From an uncultured Clostridia bacterium (GTDB taxonomy: Bacteria; Bacillota; Clostridia; UBA1381; UBA9506): a DNA stretch of 64,000 nucleotides. Both the position numbers and the translations under genes were made by a program. The notes beneath the pieces were generated by a model. That model was not told the DNA's origin. It saw only the letters and a program-made list of their open reading frames with translations, and did no database searches. Positions 8,335 through 17,054 of this stretch are shown here, piece after piece. The stretch lies in NCBI GenBank assembly GCA_934438075.1, contig CAKSBF010000002.1, positions 178,677 through 242,676 of the forward strand, read 5' to 3'. Each line of letters starts with the position of its first letter. Within the stretch, counting starts at the first letter, position 1.

Positions 8335-8721
8335 TTAATGGCAGCCATGGCAACCGGAACAACTGCCGTTGCAGCCCTTCTCTTCTCCCTGGATGCAATA
8401 GGAAATAATACCGTTTACTTGCGTAATAATCTGATTAAAAGCGGATTTTGCTTCTAAGTAATCATTAACAATTTTGTTAGCGGTCAGTTCAGCCATACAC
8501 GCCTGCAATTGCTCTTGAAAGGCGCGCAGTGCTTCGGGAGATAAATCTGTTTCACGCATTTTGTTACCAATATCTTCCCGTTTTTGCTGATAGGTATTCA
8601 GTACGTTCTGTGCTTCCTCGTCAGAATAAAAAACTTCTTCCATTGCGCGGAAATGCTTTAATTCGTTTGAATTGGCAAGCATGCTTCCCAATTCATTTGC
8701 CTTATCTAATATTTCACTCAT
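8335..8721 (-). CDS. YlbF/YmcA-family protein with Cys-rich tail
   Basis: The 128-residue helical protein belongs to the YlbF/YmcA (DUF964) family. In Bacillus these proteins form a complex with YaaT that carries iron-sulfur clusters and influences RNase Y-dependent RNA processing, competence and sporulation. The body is two long helices containing ELKHFRAMEEVFYSDEEAQ. The last twenty or so residues hold five cysteines and two histidines (CNGSCSGCHGCH), a likely metal or Fe-S ligand set. Start: GAGGTG is six bases before the ATG at 8721; a GTG at 8730 is also in frame but overlaps the binding site. It lies between miaB and mutS. The family is clear; the exact partner is not. Confidence 0.8.
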   Translation of the reverse strand: MSEILDKANELGSMLANSNELKHFRAMEEVFYSDEEAQNVLNTYQQKREDIGNKMRETDLSPEALRAFQEQLQACMAELTANKIVNDYLEAKSAFNQIITQVNGIISYCIQGEEKGCNGSCSGCHGCH

Positions 8722-8742
8722 TTCTTTCACCTCAATATTTTT

Positions 8743-10155
8743 TTAAATCAGTTCGCCGAACAAGGACCACGTACTGACTTTCGTTATTTTTACGGACACA
8801 ATATCACCTGCATGTATATGAGCATTGTCTGGAAAATTAACAATTTTCCCACCTGTTGTCCTGCCGGTTAGCATATCTTTATCCGTTTTACTTTTGCCTT
8901 CTACCAGTATTTCCTCTATTTTTTCATAATATTCTTCGTTAATTTCACGTGATATCTTATTTTGTATTTCCAGTAGCCGATCAAAACGTTTATGCTTCTC
9001 TTCATCCGTTGTCAGATCCTCTATTGTAGCGGCAGGAGTGCCGGAACGTTTGGAATATATAAAAGAATATACACTATCAAAGCGTACCTTTTCCAAAATA
9101 TCCAGTGTTTCAGAAAAATCTTCTTCCGTCTCCCCCGGAAATCCCACAATAATATCGCTTGTTAATGCAATATTTCCAAGCTTTGCACGAACTCTTTGTA
9201 CTAAATCCAAGTATTGCTCCTTGGTATATCTTCGGTTCATTGCCTTTAAGATACGACTGCTCCCCGACTGCACCGGCAGATGAAGCTGTTTTACTACTTT
9301 ATCACATTCGGCCATGGCGTCAATCAGGCGTTCGGTCATGTCCTTTGGATGTGACGTCATAAAGCGGATCCGCTTTATGCCTTCTATCTTATTAACTTCT
9401 CGCAGTAAATCTGCAAAATCCATACAAAAATCTGCATCATGTCCGTAAGAGTTGACGTTTTGCCCAAGCAGCGTTATCTCCTTTACGCCTTTGGCGGCTA
9501 ATTCTTGTATTTCTTCCAAAATTTTTTCCGGCATACGGCTTCGTTCTCTGCCGCGTACATACGGGACTATACAGTAGGTACAAAAATTGTTGCATCCATA
9601 CATGACGGAAACCCACGCTTTTACATCCCCTTCGCGATAAACAGGAATGTCTTCTGCAATCTGCCCGTCAATATTTTCCACGCGAATTATACGCTGATTT
9701 TCTGTTAGAGCGCCCGCCAAAATTTCCGGCAGCCTATAGAGAGTATGGGTTCCGAAAACAACCGAAACATGTTTATACTTTGACTTTATTTGCTTAACCA
9801 TATGTTCCTGCTGCATCATACAACCGCATATCCCGATAATGGTCTCCGGCTTTCTTGCTTTCAAATGCTTCAGAGCCCCAACGTTTCCTAATACACGCAA
9901 CTCCGCTCCTTCGCGGACAGCGCAGGTGTTAAATAAGATAAAATCTGCTTTTTCGTTATCTTCTGTAAAATCATATCCCATATCAAACAGCATACCGCGA
10001 ATGCGCTCCGAGTCGTTTTCGTTTTGCTGACAACCGTAGGTGATGACATGTGCAAGCGGCTTTTTAGGAATTGCGTCCCAAAAAGCACGAACCTTTTTAA
10101 TGTATAACTTCTGACGGTCGATCTCCTGCTGCGGTACAAGCTCTGTTTTACTCAT
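8743..10155 (-). CDS. miaB: tRNA-2-methylthio-N6-dimethylallyladenosine synthase
   Basis: MiaB is a radical-SAM methylthiotransferase that adds a methylthio group to i6A at position 37 of tRNAs reading UNN codons. It uses two [4Fe-4S] clusters. The N-terminal cluster ligands are C42 (TYGCQQNENDSE), C78 (NTCAVRE) and C112 (GCMMQQE). The radical-SAM triad is C188/C192/C195 (YGCNNFCTYC), followed by VPYVRGRERSR, which distinguishes MiaB from MtaB and RimO. A TRAM RNA-binding domain ends the 470-residue protein. It overlaps hisC by four bases (ATGA), suggesting coupled translation. Confidence is very high. Confidence 0.97.
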   Translation of the reverse strand: MSKTELVPQQEIDRQKLYIKKVRAFWDAIPKKPLAHVITYGCQQNENDSERIRGMLFDMGYDFTEDNEKADFILFNTCAVREGAELRVLGNVGALKHLKARKPETIIGICGCMMQQEHMVKQIKSKYKHVSVVFGTHTLYRLPEILAGALTENQRIIRVENIDGQIAEDIPVYREGDVKAWVSVMYGCNNFCTYCIVPYVRGRERSRMPEKILEEIQELAAKGVKEITLLGQNVNSYGHDADFCMDFADLLREVNKIEGIKRIRFMTSHPKDMTERLIDAMAECDKVVKQLHLPVQSGSSRILKAMNRRYTKEQYLDLVQRVRAKLGNIALTSDIIVGFPGETEEDFSETLDILEKVRFDSVYSFIYSKRSGTPAATIEDLTTDEEKHKRFDRLLEIQNKISREINEEYYEKIEEILVEGKSKTDKDMLTGRTTGGKIVNFPDNAHIHAGDIVSVKITKVSTWSLFGELI

Positions 10156-11249
10156 GCTTCGTTTAAAACCTCCTCTAAGGCTGTTAAAAAACCTTCACAT
10201 TCGCATTTCGTCCCAACCGAAACGCGAAGATATCCGGGCATTCCTAATGCATGCCCGCCCTTAACAATATATCCCTTACGCAACAATGCCTCATAAATTA
10301 TCTTGCTGTCGCGCTTTATGTTTACTGCCACAAAATTAGTATAACTTTTTAGATATGTAAGACCGAGCCTATCAAAACCGCAACATAAAAACTCGCGATT
10401 TTCACGGTTATACGATACCGTGTTCTTTACAAATTCTATATCTTCAAGAGCTGCTGTCGCGCCGCGCTGTGCAATCAGATTAACATTAAACGGCGCGCGT
10501 ACACGTTCAAGCTGGCTGATAATTTCTTCTTTTGCCATAGCGTAGCCCACGCGCAGACCGGCGAGACCATATACTTTAGAAAATGTACGCAAAATTATAA
10601 TATTATCATGTTTGGCAAGTAAACTCTCGCTGTTGGGATATATTTTTTCCTCCGCAGCAAACTCATAATATGCTTCATCTAAAACAACCAATACATCCTT
10701 CGGTACGCTTTGCAGGAAGAGACTTTGCTCGTCTGCTGTATGTATTAAACCGGTAGGGTTATTGGGATTACATAGCCAAATTATTTTTGTGCGTTCCGAT
10801 ACGGCATCTGCCATAGCTGACAAATCGACACGATAATCCTTGCCTGAGGAAATAATAATTGGCGTTGCACCCGCAGCGCGTACATTCGTTTCATATAACG
10901 AAAATGACGGAGAAGGAATGATGCTTTCATCACCCTGCTCTAAAACTGCTTTACAAATTAATTCAATCAGTCCATCGCTGCCGGTTCCAAATGCAAAATT
11001 GCTTTTGTCAAGATGATGTTTATCCGCTAATGCTGTTCGCAGTTCATAACAATAGCCATCCGGATATAAACTGCTTTGCAAAACAGCGTCTGCCATGGCG
11101 GCTTTTGCTTTTTCCGAGCAGCCAAATGGATTTTCATTAGATGCAAGTTTGACTACCGTTGTCAGACCAAGTTCTCTCTTGACATCATCAATCGGCTTTC
11201 CGGCCGGATATGGCGCAATCTGTTGAATGCACTTTTTTTCCTTTATCAT
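10152..11249 (-). CDS. hisC: Histidinol-phosphate aminotransferase
   Basis: HisC transfers an amino group from glutamate to imidazole acetol phosphate, giving histidinol phosphate, with PLP as cofactor. The 365-residue fold-type I aminotransferase has SNENPFG near residue 38, the pyridine-ring aspartate in VVLDEAYYEF, and the Schiff-base lysine K225 in RTFSKVYGLAGLRVG. It overlaps both purC (four bases, upstream) and miaB (four bases, downstream). It sits about 8 kb from hisA-F-IE on the other strand, so the histidine pathway is split here. Related aromatic aminotransferases look similar, but the motif set favours HisC. Confidence 0.93.
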   Translation of the reverse strand: MIKEKKCIQQIAPYPAGKPIDDVKRELGLTTVVKLASNENPFGCSEKAKAAMADAVLQSSLYPDGYCYELRTALADKHHLDKSNFAFGTGSDGLIELICKAVLEQGDESIIPSPSFSLYETNVRAAGATPIIISSGKDYRVDLSAMADAVSERTKIIWLCNPNNPTGLIHTADEQSLFLQSVPKDVLVVLDEAYYEFAAEEKIYPNSESLLAKHDNIIILRTFSKVYGLAGLRVGYAMAKEEIISQLERVRAPFNVNLIAQRGATAALEDIEFVKNTVSYNRENREFLCCGFDRLGLTYLKSYTNFVAVNIKRDSKIIYEALLRKGYIVKGGHALGMPGYLRVSVGTKCECEGFLTALEEVLNEA

Positions 11250-11962
11250 TTATTATCTCCCAAAAGCCGGCGGAACATTTCCTGGTATGCCTCCTCTACG
11301 CCGCCCATATCGCGGCGAAAACGGTCTTTATCCAGTTTTTCTTTTGTATCCTTATCCCACAAACGGCAGGTGTCCGGAGAAATCTCATCTGCTAAAACAA
11401 TTGTTCCATCGGTTGTCTTACCAAATTCAAGTTTGAAGTCAACCAATATAACATTTAAGGAATCAAAATATTGTTTCATAACCTCGTTGATTTTAAAAGA
11501 CATTTCTTTAATCGTCTCAATTTCAGCTTTTGTAGCTAAGCCCAATGCCAGTGCATGATAGTCATTAATTAGCGGGTCACCCAACGCATCGTTTTTATAA
11601 GAAAACTCAATAGTCGGCTGCTCGAAAACAATACCTTCTTCAACACCATAGCGTTTCGCGAAAGACCCCGCGGAGATGTTACGGATGATAACCTCTAGCG
11701 GAACAATTGTTACTTTTTTTACTACTGTTTCGCGTTCGGAAAGCTGTTCGACATAGTGGGTCGGAACACCCTGCTTTTCCAGCAGCTGAAACATATGATT
11801 GCTCATAATATTATTAACAACGCCTTTACCGGCAATAGTACCTTTTTTCTCACCGTTAAACGCAGTTGCGTCATCCTTATAATCAACTATTACAAGATTG
11901 GCATCCTCTGTTGCATAAACTTTTTTCGCCTTTCCTTCATACAGCATTTCTGTTTTTTTCAT
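11246..11962 (-). CDS. purC: SAICAR synthetase (purine biosynthesis)
   Basis: PurC ligates aspartate to CAIR using ATP, forming SAICAR. The 238-residue length and the ATP-grasp-like motifs YEGKAKKVYAT, VEVIIRNISAGSFAKRYG-like segment (read here as PLEVIIRNISAGSFA) and LADEISPDTCRLWD are diagnostic. The start follows GAGG with a usual gap. The first codon overlaps the purE stop (ATGA) and its stop overlaps hisC, so purE-purC-hisC-miaB are tightly packed. purE supplies its substrate. Confidence is very high. Confidence 0.97.
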   Translation of the reverse strand: MKKTEMLYEGKAKKVYATEDANLVIVDYKDDATAFNGEKKGTIAGKGVVNNIMSNHMFQLLEKQGVPTHYVEQLSERETVVKKVTIVPLEVIIRNISAGSFAKRYGVEEGIVFEQPTIEFSYKNDALGDPLINDYHALALGLATKAEIETIKEMSFKINEVMKQYFDSLNVILVDFKLEFGKTTDGTIVLADEISPDTCRLWDKDTKEKLDKDRFRRDMGGVEEAYQEMFRRLLGDNK

Positions 11963-12465
11963 ATTTTTTCTGCCTCCTCTTTAATTGCAATGTTCTTTTG
12001 AATAACCTCCCGCTCCATAGAAAGCTTATATTCTTTTAAAAGCGGTTTAATTTCTTCGTGTTTTAATGACAAAATTTGTGCGGCTAAAATACCTGCATTA
12101 TCTGCCCCGTCAATTGCAACAGTAGCAACGGGTATTCCCTTTGGCATCTGAACCATAGAAAGCAGCGAATCCATACCGTCCATAGTAGAAGATTTAATAG
12201 GAATGCCAATGACAGGAAGCGTGGTGAAGGCAGCTAACACGCCGCCTAAATGTGCTGCCTTTCCGGCGGCAGCAATAATAACTTCTATGCCGTTTTCCTC
12301 CGCATGTTTAGCGTAGTTTGCTGCAAGCTCCGGTGTTCTGTGCGCGGAAATTACAGAAACTTCAGCCTCTATTCCAAATTTTTTTAACATCATAATACAT
12401 TTTTTCACTACAGGAAAATCAGAATCACTTCCCATAATGACAGCAGCTTTTGGCTGATTGTTCAT
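11959..12465 (-). CDS. purE: N5-CAIR mutase (class I PurE)
   Basis: PurE shifts the carboxyl group of N5-CAIR to give CAIR. The protein is 168 residues long and starts MNNQPKAAVIMGSDSDFP, with the GSDSD substrate loop at residues 12-16, SAHRTPE following, and the GGAAHL-like loop in AAAGKAAHLGG. The start at 12465 is fixed by GGAGGA just upstream; a longer open frame to 12720 overlaps the HD gene and is not used. No purK (N5-CAIR synthetase) is visible beside it, so purK is elsewhere or the enzyme relies on another CO2 route. Confidence is very high. Confidence 0.97.
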   Translation of the reverse strand: MNNQPKAAVIMGSDSDFPVVKKCIMMLKKFGIEAEVSVISAHRTPELAANYAKHAEENGIEVIIAAAGKAAHLGGVLAAFTTLPVIGIPIKSSTMDGMDSLLSMVQMPKGIPVATVAIDGADNAGILAAQILSLKHEEIKPLLKEYKLSMEREVIQKNIAIKEEAEKI

Positions 12466-12502
12466 GATATCCTCCTCCGTTGTACAAAATAATATATAAA
12501 AC

Positions 12503-13081
12503 TTACCCTTCCAAAAAATATGTAGCTTCCATATCTGCTGTAGATAACGCAAATGCAAGAGGATATTTTTCAAATGCAGCGCCGACATTGCGTACATTTT
12601 CCTCACCGGAAAACCCCATATGATACCGGATAGCAAAAGCCTCTTCGCGCGTAAGGCGCATAAACCCGCTAATAATATATACCGATTTTTCACCATGGCC
12701 ATATGGCATCTCATCAGCAAATTCGTAAGTAGGTACTGTCTGCCATACTCCGTTTTTATCCTTTACGTTTCTTGTTCCTTTACGGTAGCAGTTTATTTTA
12801 CATACATCATGTAAAAGAGAGACAATCGCGGCTGTTTCTTCAGTGCAGTTTAGACGATAGGTATCACGTACACGCTTTCGCGCCAGATAATCCGTTAAGC
12901 ATGCATATACATTCAGACTGTGTTCCAGCAGACCGCCGTCGTGCGAATTATGAAAACGAGTGCTGGCAGGAGCAGTAAAAAAATCACTTGCAGATGATTG
13001 CAGATATTCTAAAAATTTATCTGCACCTTCTCTTGTGATTTTTTCTGTATATATTTTTATAAATTCATCCTTTTTCGTCAT
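12503..13081 (-). CDS. HD-domain hydrolase
   Basis: This 192-residue soluble protein has the HD-superfamily metal-binding pattern: an H in FHNSHDGGLLEHSLNV, the HD pair in LLHDVCKIN, then GHGEKS, YHMGF and a final aspartate in LSTADMEA. HD proteins are metal-dependent phosphohydrolases acting on nucleotides or RNA. The pattern resembles the HD half of YhaM-type 3'-5' exoribonucleases, but the OB part of that enzyme is lacking. It is first in the leftward purE-purC-hisC-miaB-mutS unit, directly downstream of the promoter at 13111-13139. The substrate is unknown. Confidence 0.8.
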   Translation of the reverse strand: MTKKDEFIKIYTEKITREGADKFLEYLQSSASDFFTAPASTRFHNSHDGGLLEHSLNVYACLTDYLARKRVRDTYRLNCTEETAAIVSLLHDVCKINCYRKGTRNVKDKNGVWQTVPTYEFADEMPYGHGEKSVYIISGFMRLTREEAFAIRYHMGFSGEENVRNVGAAFEKYPLAFALSTADMEATYFLEG

Positions 13082-13110
13082 GTTTTCCCTCTTTTCGATA
13101 TACTATATAT

Positions 13111-13139
13111 AGTTTATCACATTTTTTATATTTTCGCAA
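13111..13139 (-). promoter_or_regulatory. Sigma-A promoter for HD-purE-purC-hisC-miaB-mutS unit
   Basis: On the minus strand, TTGCGA (13134-13139) and TAAACT (13111-13116) are separated by 17 bases. This is the only good promoter upstream of the HD gene. No PurR box or purine riboswitch is recognisable in the short leader. Confidence 0.6.
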
Positions 13140-13169
13140 GAAGCCGAGGCAAAAAAACGACTTTTTAAT

Positions 13170-13202
13170 TAAAAAAAACAGTTCCGTCTCGGAACTGTTT
13201 TA
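13170..13202 (-). terminator. Terminator of the glucan synthase gene
   Basis: AAAACAGTTCCG and CGGAACTGTTTT form a 12-bp stem with a three-base loop, followed on the minus strand by a run of T. It lies 24 bases after the stop at 13226. Confidence 0.9.
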
Positions 13203-13225
13203 AAATAGTTTATGCTGTTTTACTT

Positions 13226-16200
13226 TTATGTCCTACGCGGCTCATCCAATAAATATTTTGCGGATAACATCTGCATATCAGATAAAAAGTATTTGCAGAA
13301 TATGTTGTCATGCAATACATTATCCAGCGCAACTAAGCTCATTCCCTGGTGGTGCACCATATAATTTCGCACAATATCATAACTTTTAAAAGAATCGACT
13401 AAACTTTGAGAAAAATCAACCGACTCATACATTCCGTATAAGCCGCGCATTCCCAATAATTGAAGCTTTTTTAGATTTTTGGCGGCACATTTTTCATCGA
13501 CTCCCAAAGCAAGACAAGACGAGTATGGCGATACAACCTCTAAAATATTAGCATTTTGCCGCAAAGCAAGTTTTGGGGCACCAAGAGCCTTATATTGATA
13601 ATTTTGTTCATTGTCAAAGGCAAAAAAAGCACTTTCGGAAATACCCCAAACAGGCAATCCGGCATCTCGGGCGTGGGCCTTTTGTTCTGAAAGAACCTCC
13701 CTGTAACTTTCCGCAAGCATGGAATATCTATGTGAAGGCAAAAACAACAACGGCATCAGATATTCAAACATTGTGCCTGTCCAAGAAAGTAACACACTGC
13801 CCTCGTTTATTACTTTCAGCTTATGGCTTAATTGATACCAAGCCTTATCCGATACTTGATTTCTCGCGATTGCAAAAAAGACTGCCTGACGTGCTTCTGA
13901 TGCCAACAAATCATAGCAGGAATCCGAAAGCTTTTGCGATTCCGCATCATAGCCTATGGAAAAACGCTGTGTTTCTTTGTGAAACAGGAAACAAAAATCT
14001 ATTGATTTTACTAAGCGTTCTATTCGCTCTGCAGTCTTGGCTCCGCCTCCCATCTTAGAAACGGCTTCTTTTACCGCTACTAACATACATGCAAAATTAC
14101 CGCTGTCAACAGTAGAAACAAAATATGGTTTTATGAGCGATAAGTCTGACGTATTATACCAGTTATAAAGGTGTCCGTTTTTCTTTTCTAATTTTTCTAC
14201 GGTCGTTAAAGTATTATTGATTCTTACTAAAGCCTCCTCTTCGGAAATCCATTTGAAGTCATAAGCAGCAATATAAGCACAGAGAAGCAATCCAATATTA
14301 GTCGGTGAAGTACGGTGAGCTAATCCGCGATAAGGTCGTTCCTGAAAATTGTCAGGGGGTAAAAAATTTTCTTTTTCTCCGCAAAACTTATCGAAATACT
14401 TCCACGTATCCTTTGCTAATTCAGCCAAGAAAACTCTGTCTTTTGCATTACATTCTTCCGTCTTTGTCTTGTTTCGTTCCAAATAACATCCAAGTAATGG
14501 GGCATAAATCCAAAGTAAGGCTGACACTGTTGTCCATATAGCTAATTTTCGTGAAAACAATATTGGAAGAAAAAAGATTATAATTGCAAAAATTATCTGT
14601 AAACCCATAGTATTAAAATAACGAAAAGCGCCCTTTTGTTTATGATATTCTGCTGCTTCTGCCGTAACCCATTCTAACATATTTCTATGCGTAATATAAG
14701 TTCGGCAAAGAGCACGTATAATGCCATCTGCCGTCTTTATTGCAAAATATGGAAGGAGACAAAAATGCAAAAATTGTCTGCTGACAGCTTGATATATTTT
14801 TTCTCTTCCGGTTGATGTTGATAATTTATTTGAAATAAGAGTATAGGACAATACAGTCAAGGGTTGCCAGATTACAAGCAAAAAAACGGCCAATCCATAA
14901 ACTTTAACCCCGCATGCCGCAATCAGCAGTAAAAGAAGCTGGCTGGGAAATAACAAACTTCTTAGTAAGTTGTCCGTTATTTGATATTTTGCCGCAAGAG
15001 TCAGTGGGTTTTTGTATTTTTTTCCATCCTCATTATACACTTTTGGAAATAGATAGGGCATAAGCTGCCAATCGCCTCGCGTCCAGCGATGCATTCGTTT
15101 CACGTAAGATAATATCGTTCCCGGATGTCCATCTGTAATTACAACTTCTTTGATATGACCTGTCCTCAGCAAACTGCCTTCGAGCAAATCATGGCTTAAA
15201 ATTTTTTGTTCGGCAATCGCGTGGTTTAATATTTTCCAATACGTTTCTACATCAAAGATTCCCTTTCCGTTAAAGATGGCTGTCCCTATGAATTTCTGAT
15301 AAAAATTATCATCATAAAATGAATACGCGTCCACTCCTCCGCCGCCGGAAAAAATATGTGTAAATAAATTTTTTTCCGACTCATCCATTCTCGTTTTAAC
15401 CGAAGGCTGCAAAAGTCCATACCCTTTCTTAACAATTTGGGATTGCGCATCAATTTCCGGGCGATTGAGAGGATGCATCATTGCTGCAATTAATTTATGT
15501 GCACAGCCCTTTAAAAATTCCGTATCAGCATCAACAGTAATAATATATTTTACTTTTGGAATTTTAGCAATATCAGCAGAAAAAAATTTATAGCTTGTCT
15601 TTTCTCCGTGTAACAAGCGTACAAATTCCAAAATTGCTCCGCGCTTTCGTTCCCAACCAATATATTTCCGGTTAATTTTGTCATAGGAACGTTCTCGGCC
15701 AAAATAAAAAAAATGAGTTCCATGTTTTTTGTTTAGTTCTTGAATTTTTTCTAAAACAACTTTGCACAGCTCATTATCTTCTTTGCTTTCTTTTCCGGTG
15801 GAATCAGCATAATCCCCCAGCAAAGCGAAATAGAGATTGTCCGGATCACCGGCATAATATAGCATCTCTAATTTTTGAACCATATTGTAAGCTTGCTCTT
15901 TATTAAATAACAAGGTCGGAACCACTATAAAGCTTTTTTGTTCCGGCGGCACACTTTTAATTTTCATAGAAGGAACAGGCCTTGATTTTAAGAATAAACC
16001 CATAATATGATCTACGGTCATTTTTAATGAAACATATAACGGAATATGGGATAAAATCACGATTGGTATGCACCATACCTTGGTTATTCCGAGCAAGTGT
16101 GCAAAGTAAAATATTTCAACGCTTCCTATATGCACTAGAACAAAAAGCAGCAGACTGTATAATCTTATTTTTGCATTACTGCTAATAGTACTTTTTATGC

Positions 16201-16978
16201 GCGCTTTCGACAGAGTTTGCCGGTATAACATTTTCACGCCGTCATCTATTAGATAAAATCCAACATGTCTCTCTTTATCGACGCTTGCCTGTTGTGATAG
16301 ATGAATCGCCCTTTCAGACAGTACATCTTCTGCAATTCCTGTATTTTTAGCTATTTCGCCTACCGCATGGCGATAGGAAGATTTCGTTTCCTCATCCATA
16401 TTACAATAAATACCGGCAGGATCTTTTAATAAAAGAGCATGAATTCGGCTCACAGATTCCGTAACGTAACACCAGTTCATTTTTAGAATTTGGTCCATAC
16501 TTTGTATATAGAGAGGGATGTTCTGAACGTTCTTATCTCTGATAGCTCTTGAAAGGGAATCCAAAAGCCAAAATTCAAAACATCCCTTCAGTAAGTTTAA
16601 TTCTGTTTCGTTTATTTCACTTTGCATTGATGCTAATTCGTCTTTTATATTTCTTTCATTTATTTTCCACGCTAACTGCTCTAAACAGTGATATGAAATT
16701 TTATACGCATTTTCCTTTTGCTTTTTATCAATTGATTGGTTTAGAAAGGACAGCAGTTCCTCATGCAATGCGAGTATTAAATAATAATTATCCGCTAACC
16801 ACTCCTCCTGTATAGTCAGCGTGACCTCTGCTCCTTGTTTTTTTCTTACTTCTTCGTACTTTTGCTCTATACAGCGAAAGGATTGTTTCGTTTGTCTCGT
16901 GCGCTTTCGATCCTTTGCGTTCCATCTCCTGAGCAACGTATAAAGCAATATGAATATAATACTTGCCAATAATATCAT
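13226..16978 (-). CDS. Beta-1,2-glucan synthase-like membrane protein: GT84 plus glycoamylase-like domain
   Basis: The 1250-residue protein matches the first two-thirds of cyclic beta-1,2-glucan synthases (NdvB/Cgs). In order there are an N-terminal membrane anchor, a hydrophobic pair near residues 270-320, and a GT84 glycosyltransferase with IITVDADTEF and the QxxRW-like MHRWTRGDWQLM near residue 640. More membrane segments follow, and then a glycoamylase/GH189-type domain from NFLPPDNFQ and AHRTSPTNIGL to the terminal HHQGMSLVALDNVL. In characterised Cgs the first domain polymerises UDP-glucose and the second cyclises the chain. The C-terminal GH94 phosphorylase found in full-length Cgs (about 2800 residues) is missing, and a terminator follows at once. 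RBS AAGGTG supports the start. Family assignment is good; the product is inferred. Confidence 0.8.
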   Translation of the reverse strand: MILLASIIFILLYTLLRRWNAKDRKRTRQTKQSFRCIEQKYEEVRKKQGAEVTLTIQEEWLADNYYLILALHEELLSFLNQSIDKKQKENAYKISYHCLEQLAWKINERNIKDELASMQSEINETELNLLKGCFEFWLLDSLSRAIRDKNVQNIPLYIQSMDQILKMNWCYVTESVSRIHALLLKDPAGIYCNMDEETKSSYRHAVGEIAKNTGIAEDVLSERAIHLSQQASVDKERHVGFYLIDDGVKMLYRQTLSKARIKSTISSNAKIRLYSLLLFVLVHIGSVEIFYFAHLLGITKVWCIPIVILSHIPLYVSLKMTVDHIMGLFLKSRPVPSMKIKSVPPEQKSFIVVPTLLFNKEQAYNMVQKLEMLYYAGDPDNLYFALLGDYADSTGKESKEDNELCKVVLEKIQELNKKHGTHFFYFGRERSYDKINRKYIGWERKRGAILEFVRLLHGEKTSYKFFSADIAKIPKVKYIITVDADTEFLKGCAHKLIAAMMHPLNRPEIDAQSQIVKKGYGLLQPSVKTRMDESEKNLFTHIFSGGGGVDAYSFYDDNFYQKFIGTAIFNGKGIFDVETYWKILNHAIAEQKILSHDLLEGSLLRTGHIKEVVITDGHPGTILSYVKRMHRWTRGDWQLMPYLFPKVYNEDGKKYKNPLTLAAKYQITDNLLRSLLFPSQLLLLLIAACGVKVYGLAVFLLVIWQPLTVLSYTLISNKLSTSTGREKIYQAVSRQFLHFCLLPYFAIKTADGIIRALCRTYITHRNMLEWVTAEAAEYHKQKGAFRYFNTMGLQIIFAIIIFFLPILFSRKLAIWTTVSALLWIYAPLLGCYLERNKTKTEECNAKDRVFLAELAKDTWKYFDKFCGEKENFLPPDNFQERPYRGLAHRTSPTNIGLLLCAYIAAYDFKWISEEEALVRINNTLTTVEKLEKKNGHLYNWYNTSDLSLIKPYFVSTVDSGNFACMLVAVKEAVSKMGGGAKTAERIERLVKSIDFCFLFHKETQRFSIGYDAESQKLSDSCYDLLASEARQAVFFAIARNQVSDKAWYQLSHKLKVINEGSVLLSWTGTMFEYLMPLLFLPSHRYSMLAESYREVLSEQKAHARDAGLPVWGISESAFFAFDNEQNYQYKALGAPKLALRQNANILEVVSPYSSCLALGVDEKCAAKNLKKLQLLGMRGLYGMYESVDFSQSLVDSFKSYDIVRNYMVHHQGMSLVALDNVLHDNIFCKYFLSDMQMLSAKYLLDEPRRT

Positions 16979-17054
16979 GATTTCACCTTATCTCTCATTA
17001 TGTTTTGGTAAATCATGTATATTATTACCATTTTTTACAGAAATATATACATTA

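Noticed and set aside
13573..14058. A 161-codon plus-strand frame inside the glucan synthase gene
   Set aside because: It is antisense to a well-supported domain, lacks a ribosome binding site and has low-complexity composition.
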